Positions 34,033 to 42,241 of a stretch of DNA of 45,232 nucleotides are shown piece by piece. Within the stretch, counting starts at the first letter, position 1, and every line of letters starts with the position of its first letter. Source of the DNA: Novispirillum itersonii subsp. itersonii ATCC 12639 (GTDB lineage: Bacteria > Pseudomonadota > Alphaproteobacteria > Rhodospirillales > Rhodospirillaceae); contig NZ_KB907355.1 of assembly GCF_000381985.1 (NCBI RefSeq), forward strand, positions 1 to 45,232, written 5' to 3'. Under the pieces are notes generated by a model, which was not told the DNA's origin, made no database searches, and saw only the letters and a list, made by a program, of their open reading frames with translations. Position numbers and translations under genes: made by a program.

Positions 34033-37000
34033 TCAGATCCGCTCCGTCTGGATCGCGGTCCCGAGGATCCGGGCCGCGCTCGCCTCCTCCGGGTCCGACT
34101 GCACCCGTTTTGTAGACACATAGGCCGCGATGGCGCGCAGCGTGTCCCGCTTGCGCAGATAGTCCGGGATGAACTCGCGCAGCTCTTCCAGGACCTCCTC
34201 CACCTCATCCTTCTTGGCGATCCGCCAGATCGCCCGCATGGTGAGTCGGACGATGCTGTCCCGGCCGAAGGGGGTCCCCTCCGCCATGGAGGACTTCCCG
34301 AGCTTGATCGCGGTTTTCAACTTCGAGTTGTTCGGGGTCCTTGACGCCATCAGGTCGTCGTAATCGCCGACCCGGAACGCCTTGGCGAAGTTCTGGAACT
34401 GGTCCAGCTTCGCCTCGCCCGCCTCCTCGATGTCCATCATCTTGAGGTAGAACCGCTCCGCCCCGTTCAGCTCGAGCCACAGCTCCCGCTCCAGCCCGTC
34501 CGGAACCAGGAACTCGTTGGCGGTCTGGACCGCGAACTCAGTCAGCTCGTCGACGAGGGTCTTCTCCCCCTTCTTCCGGGGGCGCAACGCCTCGCGGGTC
34601 ATGTCCTGCCCGTCGATCTTCGTGTAGGCGGTCAGGACCCGCAGCGCGGCCGCGTAGCCGGCCATCTGGAGGTCCGCGTCGTTGAAGATATTCTCGCCGC
34701 GTGCAGCGTCCATCTGGTCGTTCAGCCCGATCATGTCCCGGATCTGGCGCTCCACCTCGTCCCGGATCTCGTGAACGATCTCGTCTTGGTAGCCGGACTG
34801 CTCCCCCCGGCGCTTCCGCAGGACGATCATGTGGGTCCCCTGGACATAGCCGCCGAGCTTCAGCCCCGTGATCGTCTCAGTGGAAACATACCAGTCCTGG
34901 ACCACCTGTAGGCCCGCCCCCCAGAAGATCTGGGCCATGTCGGACCAGGTCTTGGCGTCCTGATGGGTGAACTGGACGATCTGGATCCCGTTGTCCGACA
35001 TGTGCTCGGTCATCGCACCGTAGGCGTCGATCATCGCCACCTTAAAGGACTGACCCTCGCCCTTGATGGCGAGATTCCGGCGGGAGTCCCAGATCCACTC
35101 GTTGAAGGGGGCTGGGGGGTTCTTCCGGAGCCAGGCGATGAAAAACTCCGTGATCTCGTCGTACTGAACCGCATCCGCATAGGGCGGATCAGTGACGAAG
35201 AGGTCAACAGGTTCCGCGAAGTCCTTTGCTGCCTGGTTCAGGACATGACCGGTGAATGCGACCGGCTTGTTATTCGGGACATCAAGGAACGCAGCGACGC
35301 CGTCATAGCCCCGCGCGCCATAATTCAGGAGGGTGTTCAGCGCCTGATTTGAAAAGACGTTCGCGAGTGCTTCACGGGTCGCCCCAGTAGCCCATCGACA
35401 GAGGGACGCGTTCTGATTGTGAAAGTTCAGAGCAATCAGGGCTCCCTCCGGATAAGTGTTCAGGTGCTTCGCTACAGTCGCGTTGATCAGGAGATGGCGC
35501 GGGCTGAACAGGTGATGCCAGTAGGTCCAGCCGCGTTCCCGAATAGGTTGACTGGTATTGAACCCGGGCTCAATCGCCATGTCCGGCACGAACCCCGCCG
35601 CCTGCCAGGCAGACAGGTTCTTGCCAACGCTCTCTTTTACCAACTCCTCTCGGTCCAGATCAGCCTGGGTCGGGACAGCGAACCAAGTCCGAGGAATGGC
35701 CTTCCCCCTCTTAATATCCGCCGCGTCCATCCACTGGATCGCGTAGAGCCGCTCCTGCCACACGTCATCTGGCCGGGGCATAAAGTCGTGCTTCTCCCAG
35801 AGCCGCAGAGCGTTCGAGTTATTCCCGTCCTCGTCTTTGAAGTCCCCCCGGATCTCCTTGATCGAGACCCCGAGGTCATCATTCAGCATCGGATGAAACA
35901 GTCGCCCGTTCCGGACCGTCCCGTCGTTCGCTTTAGCCATTTCCTCTTCGGAGACCCCGGAGCTCATCTCGAAATCATATCGCTTGTTCGCGTGGTCGGG
36001 GACCAGCCGGACGATCACGTTGCGCTGCTTGGAGACGATCCATGACGGGGCCAGGGGCACCATCCACCCGGTCCGGGGACATTTCGTCTCCAGACAGTAA
36101 AGGAACACCTTTGCGCGGTTCCCGTGCTCATCATGCTCGATCCCCATCTTGGTGATCTCACGGTCAATCTCCGCCATCACCGAGGCCTGACGCTTATGCA
36201 TCCGGTCATGTTCCGCCGGCGCGGCGCCGACGATGTTGAATGCCCCCCAGGTCAGCATGCAGGCGACCGGGTTCAGGTCGGAGGCGTAAGCGTCACAACC
36301 CATCCGGGCCGCCTCGAACGGGATCGAGCCGGACCCGGAAAAGGTATCCGCGAGCTTCGGCCGTCGGCCGAAACGCATGATCCCGAGTTGTTCCACGAGT
36401 TCCGAGATAGACTGAGCCTCGGTCCCGAGATGCGCATTCACCTCGTCCCAGACACCCGCAAGCAGCTCCTCCTCCGGGAGCTCCTCGGGCCGTTTGACCT
36501 TCTCAAGACGTTCCGCGTAGGGGAGGGTCATGAAGGCGCGGGCGATCCGGCGTTCGCGCTCCTGCTCGGTGATGTCGTCGCGCCAGATCCAGCGACGATG
36601 CTTCTCCTCAACGAACGACGACCAGTCCTCAGGCAGGGCGGCGACGAACTCTTTGGGATCGCCCTGGGGGTGTTCTCCGCGCGCGAGGCTTTCAAGGTCG
36701 CGCCGGATCCAGTCCGGTACCTCGTCCCGCATACGCGAGAGGAGCTTCTCCGCCTCCAGCGCCTGACTTTCCCCATCGCGAACGGAGATCTTCCATTCAA
36801 GATCCTTCCCGGTCGCGACCGTCTCCGCATATTCGGGGAAGAGCTTGGCGAAGGCGGAGGGGCCACTGGTGAACCGACGGCCAAACGTCTCATCCGCCAT
36901 CCCCATCAGCTTCTCGAAGATCTCGACGTCCCGTTCCAGATCATCCGTCGCCGGCATCAGGGCGGCGAGCACGCAGGCCCGAGTCAGGATCAGGGGCTTG

Positions 37001-37191
37001 CGCCCCTTCCAGTAGGACCCGAGGCCGGTCAGGGTCTGGCCCGACCCCGCCTTCCGCTCCTTCTGGGTCTCCGCCGAGATCTTCGCCGTCGGCCAAGCCC
37101 GTTCGATCAGGGATGGCGCGTCCCGCAAGCTAAACGGTACAACCCCGGTGTTCTCTCTGGCGGTATTCTCGGGGGCGGTCAGGGTCATCAT
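34033..37191 (-). CDS. DUF1156-type adenine-specific DNA methyltransferase (anti-phage associated)
   Basis: The start at ATG 37191 has GAGG five bases upstream; GTG 37209 would lie inside the upstream gene. The 1052-aa protein has an N-terminal DUF1156 region (SLRDAPSLIERAWPTAKISA), a SAM-binding motif DTFSGSGSIPFEAARMG (about 282-298), the pair SDLNPVACM, and catalytic DPPY in LFVTDPPYADAVQYDEITEF (about 664-683), the order seen in amino-methyltransferases. A C-terminal helical part of about 300 residues could carry target recognition. It would mark host DNA so that the helicase/nuclease spares it. It follows DUF3780 with an 8-nt gap-overlap region and precedes the PLD-helicase. The methylated site is unknown. 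Confidence 0.88.
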   Translation of the reverse strand: MMTLTAPENTARENTGVVPFSLRDAPSLIERAWPTAKISAETQKERKAGSGQTLTGLGSYWKGRKPLILTRACVLAALMPATDDLERDVEIFEKLMGMADETFGRRFTSGPSAFAKLFPEYAETVATGKDLEWKISVRDGESQALEAEKLLSRMRDEVPDWIRRDLESLARGEHPQGDPKEFVAALPEDWSSFVEEKHRRWIWRDDITEQERERRIARAFMTLPYAERLEKVKRPEELPEEELLAGVWDEVNAHLGTEAQSISELVEQLGIMRFGRRPKLADTFSGSGSIPFEAARMGCDAYASDLNPVACMLTWGAFNIVGAAPAEHDRMHKRQASVMAEIDREITKMGIEHDEHGNRAKVFLYCLETKCPRTGWMVPLAPSWIVSKQRNVIVRLVPDHANKRYDFEMSSGVSEEEMAKANDGTVRNGRLFHPMLNDDLGVSIKEIRGDFKDEDGNNSNALRLWEKHDFMPRPDDVWQERLYAIQWMDAADIKRGKAIPRTWFAVPTQADLDREELVKESVGKNLSAWQAAGFVPDMAIEPGFNTSQPIRERGWTYWHHLFSPRHLLINATVAKHLNTYPEGALIALNFHNQNASLCRWATGATREALANVFSNQALNTLLNYGARGYDGVAAFLDVPNNKPVAFTGHVLNQAAKDFAEPVDLFVTDPPYADAVQYDEITEFFIAWLRKNPPAPFNEWIWDSRRNLAIKGEGQSFKVAMIDAYGAMTEHMSDNGIQIVQFTHQDAKTWSDMAQIFWGAGLQVVQDWYVSTETITGLKLGGYVQGTHMIVLRKRRGEQSGYQDEIVHEIRDEVERQIRDMIGLNDQMDAARGENIFNDADLQMAGYAAALRVLTAYTKIDGQDMTREALRPRKKGEKTLVDELTEFAVQTANEFLVPDGLERELWLELNGAERFYLKMMDIEEAGEAKLDQFQNFAKAFRVGDYDDLMASRTPNNSKLKTAIKLGKSSMAEGTPFGRDSIVRLTMRAIWRIAKKDEVEEVLEELREFIPDYLRKRDTLRAIAAYVSTKRVQSDPEEASAARILGTAIQTERI

Positions 37192-37198
37192 CAAGTCC

Positions 37199-37771
37199 TC
37201 AAAGGTCACTGAACAGGTCGGGCAGCTTCTCGGTCGCTGTCTTCGGGCGCGGGCGACGCGCCGCTGTGGGAGCCTCCTCTCCGTCCCGGATCAGCGCATG
37301 CCGGATCGCGACCCGCCACCCGGTCTTGGGGCTGTCCCACTCCCCCCCGTCATTGTCGATCTGCTGGAAGAGCCACCAGAGCTCCTCCGGCCGGTGCGAG
37401 GACCAGCGGGTGAAGGCGATCGCCGCCTCGTCCGGGGTCGCGTCCTCGATCGCCCAGGCGAGTACGCAGAGCTCGCGCCCGAGGATCCGCTCCACCCGGT
37501 TGTCCCCGGCGTTGAACCGGGACGCCTTCAGGTCCTTCTCCTTCAGGCGGCGGTTGAGGTGTACCTTCACCCCGTCGGCCACCTGCCGCCAGGTGTCGCG
37601 CGGGATAGCGACACGGCAGAGCTTCTGCGCCGTGGTCCCGAGCGCGGCCGCGCCGAAGTCCTCCCAGACCTCGACCGGGTCCGTGCGGCCGGCCGGGATC
37701 CGGACCAGAAACTGGTGCGGCATCGGGTCATTCGGGACCCCGAACCCGTGGGTGATCAGCGTCTCCGCCAT
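37199..37771 (-). CDS. DUF3780 domain protein of the defence operon
   Basis: The 190-aa protein starts MAETLITHGFGVPNDPMPHQ, with AGGAGG five bases upstream, and continues FLVRIPAGRTDPVEVWEDFG, DTWRQVADGVKVHLNRRLKE and WSSHRPEELWWLFQQIDND. These match the DUF3780 family, which is known only from clusters with DUF499 and DUF1156 proteins. The tail (ARRPRPKTATEKLPDLFSDL) is basic then acidic. It has no catalytic motif that I can see and may be an adaptor between the ATPase and the methyltransferase. It overlaps DUF499 by one base (TGATG), so the proteins are made in linked amounts. Confidence 0.85.
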   Translation of the reverse strand: MAETLITHGFGVPNDPMPHQFLVRIPAGRTDPVEVWEDFGAAALGTTAQKLCRVAIPRDTWRQVADGVKVHLNRRLKEKDLKASRFNAGDNRVERILGRELCVLAWAIEDATPDEAAIAFTRWSSHRPEELWWLFQQIDNDGGEWDSPKTGWRVAIRHALIRDGEEAPTAARRPRPKTATEKLPDLFSDL

Positions 37772-40700
37772 CAGGCCTCCTGCTCCACATCCTCAACCGG
37801 GATGTCGATCCCGACCTGGGTCGCGAAGTCCTTCAGGGTGTACCCGTCCGGGAAGTCCGCCTCCCGGAACCGGAGCTGCACCTCAGCGTCCGGCACCCCG
37901 AGCGCGCCACGCAGCCCCTCGATCATCGTCTCGATGTCCGCCCCGGTTAAGGCGACGTCCCCGCCGCTGCGGACCCGCAGGTTCCGCTCGCCCTCGCCGA
38001 CGGTGACGCTGACCCCGTGGAACCGGACGCTCTCCTTCGCGGCGCGGACGACCCGGAGCACCTCCGCCTTGGAGGCGAACTGAAAGTCCCGCTTCGCCTT
38101 GGCGGGGCGCTCGTTGTTGATGGTTCGCTGCGCGCCGACCGCGTCGAAGGTGAAGGTCCGCTGCGCGGACACGCCCCCCTTGACCGCGTAGACGTATAGA
38201 GTGGTCTGCTGGCTGCCGTCGATCTCAATCGTCCCGCCGTCATAGACCGTCCCGTCCTTCGGGTTGATACCCGTGGTGTTCCAGCGCAGCTCCGCCTCCG
38301 GACGAGCCGTGAGGGTGACCTGCCACATGCCGGCGTTGTCGCGCCGCTCATGGGTGATCGTGATGGACCCGGCCCAGCGGTAGGGCTCGCTCACCTCCCC
38401 TGTCTCCGGGTTACGAGCCTGAAACCAGAGCTCCACCTCCGTGGTCCGGTAGGTCCGGTCCGTGATCACCTCACCCGCGTCAAGCCCGTCCCGGGTCGGG
38501 GCGACCAGCACCTCCGGGGCGCGCCCGGCGTTCGAGACGGCGAGTTCCAGCTCGCTCTCCCCGGTCGCCTCCTCCCCGCCGATCCGGGTGACCCGGATCA
38601 GGGGCTGCGGCGGGGGCGGGCTCTTATCGACGTAACCGTTCTCTTCGACCCAGCGGCCTTCCGCGAGCGCGGCCGCCTTGATCTCCTCCATCCCCTTCGG
38701 GGGGAGCCAGATCCAGCGCGGGTTCGACGCGGCCCGCTCCAGCACGTCCGACCAGCGGGTCCGGGACTGGTTCTCCGGGAAGAGCTGGTCCTCGCAGCGC
38801 TGGATCAGCCCGTCCATCCGTTCCGGGTCCAGCTCAACGAGCTTCTTCGCCCCGCCCCCGGAGAGGGCCGCCTCCACCGCCTTCTCTCCCTGGATCACCC
38901 CCTTCTCCTGGAAGTGCCCGAGGTCGATCCGGGCGCTCTTCAACTCCTTCGTCTGCGGGTACCAGACCGCGTTGAAGAGGCTCTTGACGGTGGAGTTGAA
39001 CCCGATCTCGGTCGTCTCCTGCTCCGTCTCGATTTCCCGCTGGTGCCGGGGCGTGTCCGCCACGACCGATTTCACGGCGGCGATCGCGAGGAGGCGGCGG
39101 ACGCTGTCCTCCGCGCTCGCCATCTTCGAGCCGTCCCCCGCGACCACGCAGAACGCGTTCTTGTACACCACGTCGTTGAAGAACCGGGCTGCTGCGGCGG
39201 GCGGGGACTTCGCGTCCGGGGAGAGGACTAGGCAGGTCCGCTTCGACGGGGTCAGGTTCACGTCATCGACCCGCGGGAGCACGACCAGCTCGAAATAGGC
39301 GAGCTTGTTCACCGGCCGGAAAATGTCCGTCAGGCGGCGACGCATCTCTTCGTCGACCCGGTCCTGCGGGATCTTCCCGACCTTGTCCTCGATCTGCTTG
39401 CGGACATTGGCGATGTCGGAGAAGTACCACCGGTCCCCGTCCCGGTTATGAAGGTACCAGCACCGGTCCCGGAGCTGATCGAACGCCTCGATGAACCGGT
39501 TCGGCTCTTGGCCCGGAGCCACCAGGTACTCCACGACCGTGTCGCGCGGCAGGCCCCGGATCCCGTCCGTGTTGTCCGACAGCGACGAGATGAACAAGAG
39601 GGTCGCCACCTGGGACGCAGCCCGGTCGTTCCGGTCCCCGTCGATCCCCTGCGCGTGCGCGGACCCATCCGTGTCATAGACGTCGCTCGCGAGCGCAGAT
39701 TCGAGAGACCGTTCGATCTCCTTCACTTGGTCCCGGGTCTCCTGGTCGGAGAAGTCGAGGAACTGCGCCCCGATCAGGAACACCTCCTCCCGGTCCTTCC
39801 GGCCCCAGACACCGCGCATCAGGTTCGCGGTGAACTGGATGAGGCCCCGTGTCTGACGAAACTTCTCGTTCTCTTTGAAGAGGGAGAGGATGTCCTTGTA
39901 GCTCGGGTGGAACGGGTAGGAGCCGACGATCTCGTCCGCCATCTGCTCGGCGGATTTCGCAAGAGCCCGGCCTCGGACCGCCTCCTGGTAGGTGGCCAGA
40001 TAGGCCTGGGCCACCCGGTCTACCTCCTCCCCGTCCGGGTCCGGGAGCCGGGTGAAGAGGCGTTTGCGGAGGATGTCGTAGATCTCGCCCGTGTTCAGGT
40101 CGACCGGGGTAATGGACTTCGCGCCGCGGCTCGTCTCCTTCTGAAGGTCCGCGAGCTGGCCGCCGAGGATCCGGCGCGCCTCGTCATAGGCAGCATCCAG
40201 GGAAGCGACCACAACCACGCAGCGCTTGAGTTTCATCGCGGCGGAGAAGAGGTTGGCGATCGAGTACTTCAGGAGGTCGAGCAAGGTCCCCTGGCCGATC
40301 GTCTTCGTGTGCGCCATGGCGAGGTAAGGGGGGAGTTCATCGAGCATGATTAGGGTGGGCCGGTCCCCGATCAGCCGAACCCAGTCCCCCTCGCTCATCT
40401 CCTTCGGCCCGTTGACCCAGTGGTCGCGGAACTCCTCCGCCCGGCCCAGCTGCTCGGCGATGTCCCCCCAGATGAAGTTACGGACGTCCCGGCCGTTCAC
40501 GGTGGCGATCAGTGCCGGCTCGTCGCTCATCCCGGCGGTGATCGTGTCCGGGAGCCGGTCCTTCAACTCCGGGAACCGGGCCAGGAGGCCGAGGGCGATC
40601 ATGTTGTGGGTCTTCCCGCCCCCCATCGCCTGGCGCAGCTCGAAGACGGCCTGCTGGCTCTGGCCGGCAAGGCGTTTCAGAGCGCCGCGGAGGAACTCGG

Positions 40701-40869
40701 ACATGCCGGAGGTCACGTGGTTTCGGGCGTAGAAGGACCGCGCGGTCGAGAGGTCCGCGTCCCCGATGGAGGAGAGGTGCTCCACCTGCTCGGACCGACT
40801 CATGGAGAAGACATCCGGACTGATGTCGCAGACGGAGGTGACCAGAGGAATATTGTACCCGGAACTCAT
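37771..40869 (-). CDS. DUF499 P-loop ATPase of the defence operon
   Basis: The 1032-aa protein has a P-loop ELRQAMGGGKTHNMIALGLL (GGGKT at about 83-87) and Walker B PTLIMLDELPPYLA (about 171-184), followed by a sensor-like VVVVASLDAAYDEA. A middle helical region and a C-terminal part with beta-rich repeats (ITVTAR-like, about 800-900) suggest a large multi-domain AAA-type machine. The family DUF499 is annotated as anti-phage-associated in public databases. It overlaps the small upstream ORF by one base and DUF3780 by one base. It may sense or remodel phage DNA or replication intermediates and recruit the methyltransferase and helicase; the mechanism is not known to me. Confidence 0.88.
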   Translation of the reverse strand: MSSGYNIPLVTSVCDISPDVFSMSRSEQVEHLSSIGDADLSTARSFYARNHVTSGMSEFLRGALKRLAGQSQQAVFELRQAMGGGKTHNMIALGLLARFPELKDRLPDTITAGMSDEPALIATVNGRDVRNFIWGDIAEQLGRAEEFRDHWVNGPKEMSEGDWVRLIGDRPTLIMLDELPPYLAMAHTKTIGQGTLLDLLKYSIANLFSAAMKLKRCVVVVASLDAAYDEARRILGGQLADLQKETSRGAKSITPVDLNTGEIYDILRKRLFTRLPDPDGEEVDRVAQAYLATYQEAVRGRALAKSAEQMADEIVGSYPFHPSYKDILSLFKENEKFRQTRGLIQFTANLMRGVWGRKDREEVFLIGAQFLDFSDQETRDQVKEIERSLESALASDVYDTDGSAHAQGIDGDRNDRAASQVATLLFISSLSDNTDGIRGLPRDTVVEYLVAPGQEPNRFIEAFDQLRDRCWYLHNRDGDRWYFSDIANVRKQIEDKVGKIPQDRVDEEMRRRLTDIFRPVNKLAYFELVVLPRVDDVNLTPSKRTCLVLSPDAKSPPAAAARFFNDVVYKNAFCVVAGDGSKMASAEDSVRRLLAIAAVKSVVADTPRHQREIETEQETTEIGFNSTVKSLFNAVWYPQTKELKSARIDLGHFQEKGVIQGEKAVEAALSGGGAKKLVELDPERMDGLIQRCEDQLFPENQSRTRWSDVLERAASNPRWIWLPPKGMEEIKAAALAEGRWVEENGYVDKSPPPPQPLIRVTRIGGEEATGESELELAVSNAGRAPEVLVAPTRDGLDAGEVITDRTYRTTEVELWFQARNPETGEVSEPYRWAGSITITHERRDNAGMWQVTLTARPEAELRWNTTGINPKDGTVYDGGTIEIDGSQQTTLYVYAVKGGVSAQRTFTFDAVGAQRTINNERPAKAKRDFQFASKAEVLRVVRAAKESVRFHGVSVTVGEGERNLRVRSGGDVALTGADIETMIEGLRGALGVPDAEVQLRFREADFPDGYTLKDFATQVGIDIPVEDVEQEA

Positions 40870-41045
40870 CAGCGCGCCTCTCCCTTTTTCACTCTAAAAA
40901 ATTGAAATCTTTTTCTAAAAGCATCCACCTGCGTGATTTCGTGTTCAATGCACCATACTTTGAACACCCTGTGTTCTCGTTTCGGAACTTCCAAGTTGAT
41001 GCCGACCAGTTCATCCAGAGGGGCCCGCTCCGCTTTTTCAGTCAT
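40869..41045 (-). CDS. 58-aa ribbon-helix-helix-like protein, first gene of the defence operon
   Basis: This small gene was found by reading the minus strand upstream of DUF499. ATG at 41045 is preceded by AAGGTGA and encodes MTEKAERAPLDELVGINLEV, then PKREHRVFKVWCIEHEIT and QVDAFRKRFQFFRVKKGEAR. A beta strand (GINLEV) followed by two helices of the expected lengths fits a MetJ/Arc-type ribbon-helix-helix DNA-binding fold. Its stop overlaps the DUF499 start as TGATG. Such small proteins often autoregulate the operon that they start. Function is inferred from fold and position; a plasmid-partition-like or antitoxin-like role is another option. Codon use matches the less GC-rich upstream region more than the DUF499 gene. 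Confidence 0.72.
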   Translation of the reverse strand: MTEKAERAPLDELVGINLEVPKREHRVFKVWCIEHEITQVDAFRKRFQFFRVKKGEAR

Positions 41046-41206
41046 GTCGGGTCACCTTCACTGAGAGATTTTTCCTTTCAAGATATGTGCTTTGGAACCC
41101 TCTATCACCCTCGAGCGAAGACTTACCCACAACGGTGGCATGTTATTTCTGTGTCAAGCAGACATTTCCCATATAGGCAGTCCATTCACGCCTGATTGAC
41201 GCCAGA
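41046..41206. promoter_or_regulatory. Upstream region of the defence operon
   Basis: About 160 bases that should contain the minus-strand promoter of the defence operon. A TTGACA at 41157-41152 could be a -35 element, but no convincing -10 follows at the right distance. The possible plus-strand frame over 40902-41195 is an unsupported shadow. The Rbs AAGGTGA is near 41060. Confidence 0.35.
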
Positions 41207-41398
41207 TTATCCAAACTCCAACCCAACCGGAAGGCAGAATGGCCCGGCGTCCGATGTCACCTTCGAACCGTGGAACACCAGCTTGAGGCAGCGGTCGAAA
41301 GCGACCCGCAGATCGCCCGATTCCGTGTCACCCGCCGCCATCTCCATATCCATATCCAACCCCTTCAGATCGCCTTCAATACTTTGATTTATATACAA
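41207..41398 (-). pseudogene. IS1380-family transposase N-terminal remnant
   Basis: The minus strand encodes DLRVAFDRCLKLVFHGSKV followed by TSDAGPF. This resembles the N-terminus of IS1380 transposases (FDR-LKLEFHGSRVTSDAG, then LLAYRELD), but the frame loses similarity after TSDAG and ends at 41207 after about 20 unrelated residues. The remainder of the transposase is missing. The AT-rich 5' side, with a GGGAAATCCGAGGTGATTTA segment (41427-41446), may be the old IS end. It marks past insertion beside the defence operon promoter. Confidence 0.6.
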
Positions 41399-41560
41399 TA
41401 CTCTCCACGAAATCGCAGCACCATCTGGGAAATCCGAGGTGATTTACGGAGTATGCAACGCCCCGACACGACAACACAATCCCGCGTTCAAGAAAGGCCC
41501 ACCGAACAACCCATTCTTTCCCGCAAAAGGGGACCCTCTCCGACAGAACAGGACATTGCC

Positions 41561-41588
41561 CCCCGGTCGCGCCCGCGACCGGGGTTTT
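41561..41588 (+). terminator. Strong intrinsic terminator in the leader of the AlpA-like gene
   Basis: CCCCGGTCGCG (41561-41571) pairs perfectly with CGCGACCGGGG (41574-41584) around CC, followed by TTTT. It lies 25 nt upstream of the ATG at 41613 and so is either the end of a short upstream RNA or a leader attenuator for alpA. No gene ends just before it on the plus strand. Confidence 0.8.
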
Positions 41589-41612
41589 GCCGTCCATTAC
41601 CGGAGAACGTCC

Positions 41613-41810
41613 ATGCCCCTACCCAATGTTGATGATCTGCTGACCCCGGAAGAGGCAGCCGCCCTACTGTCCGTCTCCCCTGCCACGCTGGAACGCTGGC
41701 GCGCCCACCGTCCGATATACGGACCTGCGTTCATCAGGATCTCCTCCCGCATCATCCGCTACCGGCAGGGTGACATCCGGGCATTCATTGAAGCATCCCT
41801 GCGCCAATGA
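41613..41810 (+). CDS. AlpA-like helix-turn-helix / excisionase-family regulator
   Basis: ATG 41613 with GGAG eight bases upstream encodes 65 aa; longer frames run through the terminator. The protein contains LLTPEEAAALLSVSPATLER, then WRAHRPIYGPAFIRISSR and IIRYRQGDIRAFIEASL, the MerR/AlpA-like winged-helix pattern found in excisionases and satellite regulators. In P4-like elements AlpA activates integrase and excision. It is the first gene rightward of the defence operon and is followed by a hairpin. Sure of the fold, less of the exact role. Confidence 0.82.
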   Translation: MPLPNVDDLLTPEEAAALLSVSPATLERWRAHRPIYGPAFIRISSRIIRYRQGDIRAFIEASLRQ

Positions 41811-41830
41811 GGTTATCCGAATGAAATGAC

Positions 41831-41855
41831 GCCCTGCCTCTTCAAGGGGCAGGGC
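41831..41855 (+). terminator. Hairpin after the AlpA-like gene
   Basis: GCCCTGCC (41831-41838) pairs with GGCAGGGC (41848-41855) around a 9-nt loop, followed by TTGCTT. It begins 20 bases after the stop of the AlpA-like gene and should end its transcript. Confidence 0.7.
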
Positions 41856-42241
41856 TTGCTTATGCGCCAGTGTTTCAGCCATTTTTGAAGCCGCACCAAA
41901 AAAAGTCACACAACCCAGACAGGTACCAAACCACCCTCCATCGGGAGATATTTCTAAAAAATCAATAATTATTAATTAAGATCAATTACTTAACTCAATA
42001 TCACTTTTCCCCATGCCTGTATGGCCACAAAAATGGGAGCCTCGCCAGACCCAAGCACATATGGGAAATAAATTTACTGACTCTATGCTTACGGACCACC
42101 CCCATACAACTTTCCCGTGGATTGCGTGCCCGGGCTCCCTGAACTACCTTCAGCTCATCAGACGGCATCCAAACCGGCTGACACAGAGATGGGCCCTTCT
42201 CAGCAACACTCCATCTACGTCAGAAAGGGTAACCCGCGCCC
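41856..42241. other. AT-rich leader or origin-like segment before the RepA-like gene
   Basis: A strikingly AT-rich stretch, about 41950-42010 (TCAATAATTATTAATTAAGA and neighbours), stands out in this GC-rich DNA. It lies upstream of the RepA-like gene and could be the promoter, a site of DNA unwinding, or both. A weak open frame from 42013 has no ribosome site and no family resemblance, so I do not call it a gene. Confidence 0.45.

Noticed and set aside
40902-41195. Plus-strand 97-aa frame over the 5' end of the defence operon
   Set aside because: It lies opposite the 58-aa gene and its promoter, has no ribosome site and resembles no family.
41376-41597. Minus-strand 73-aa frame across the terminator
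   Set aside because: It reads through the strong hairpin at 41561-41584 and has no family resemblance or initiation site.
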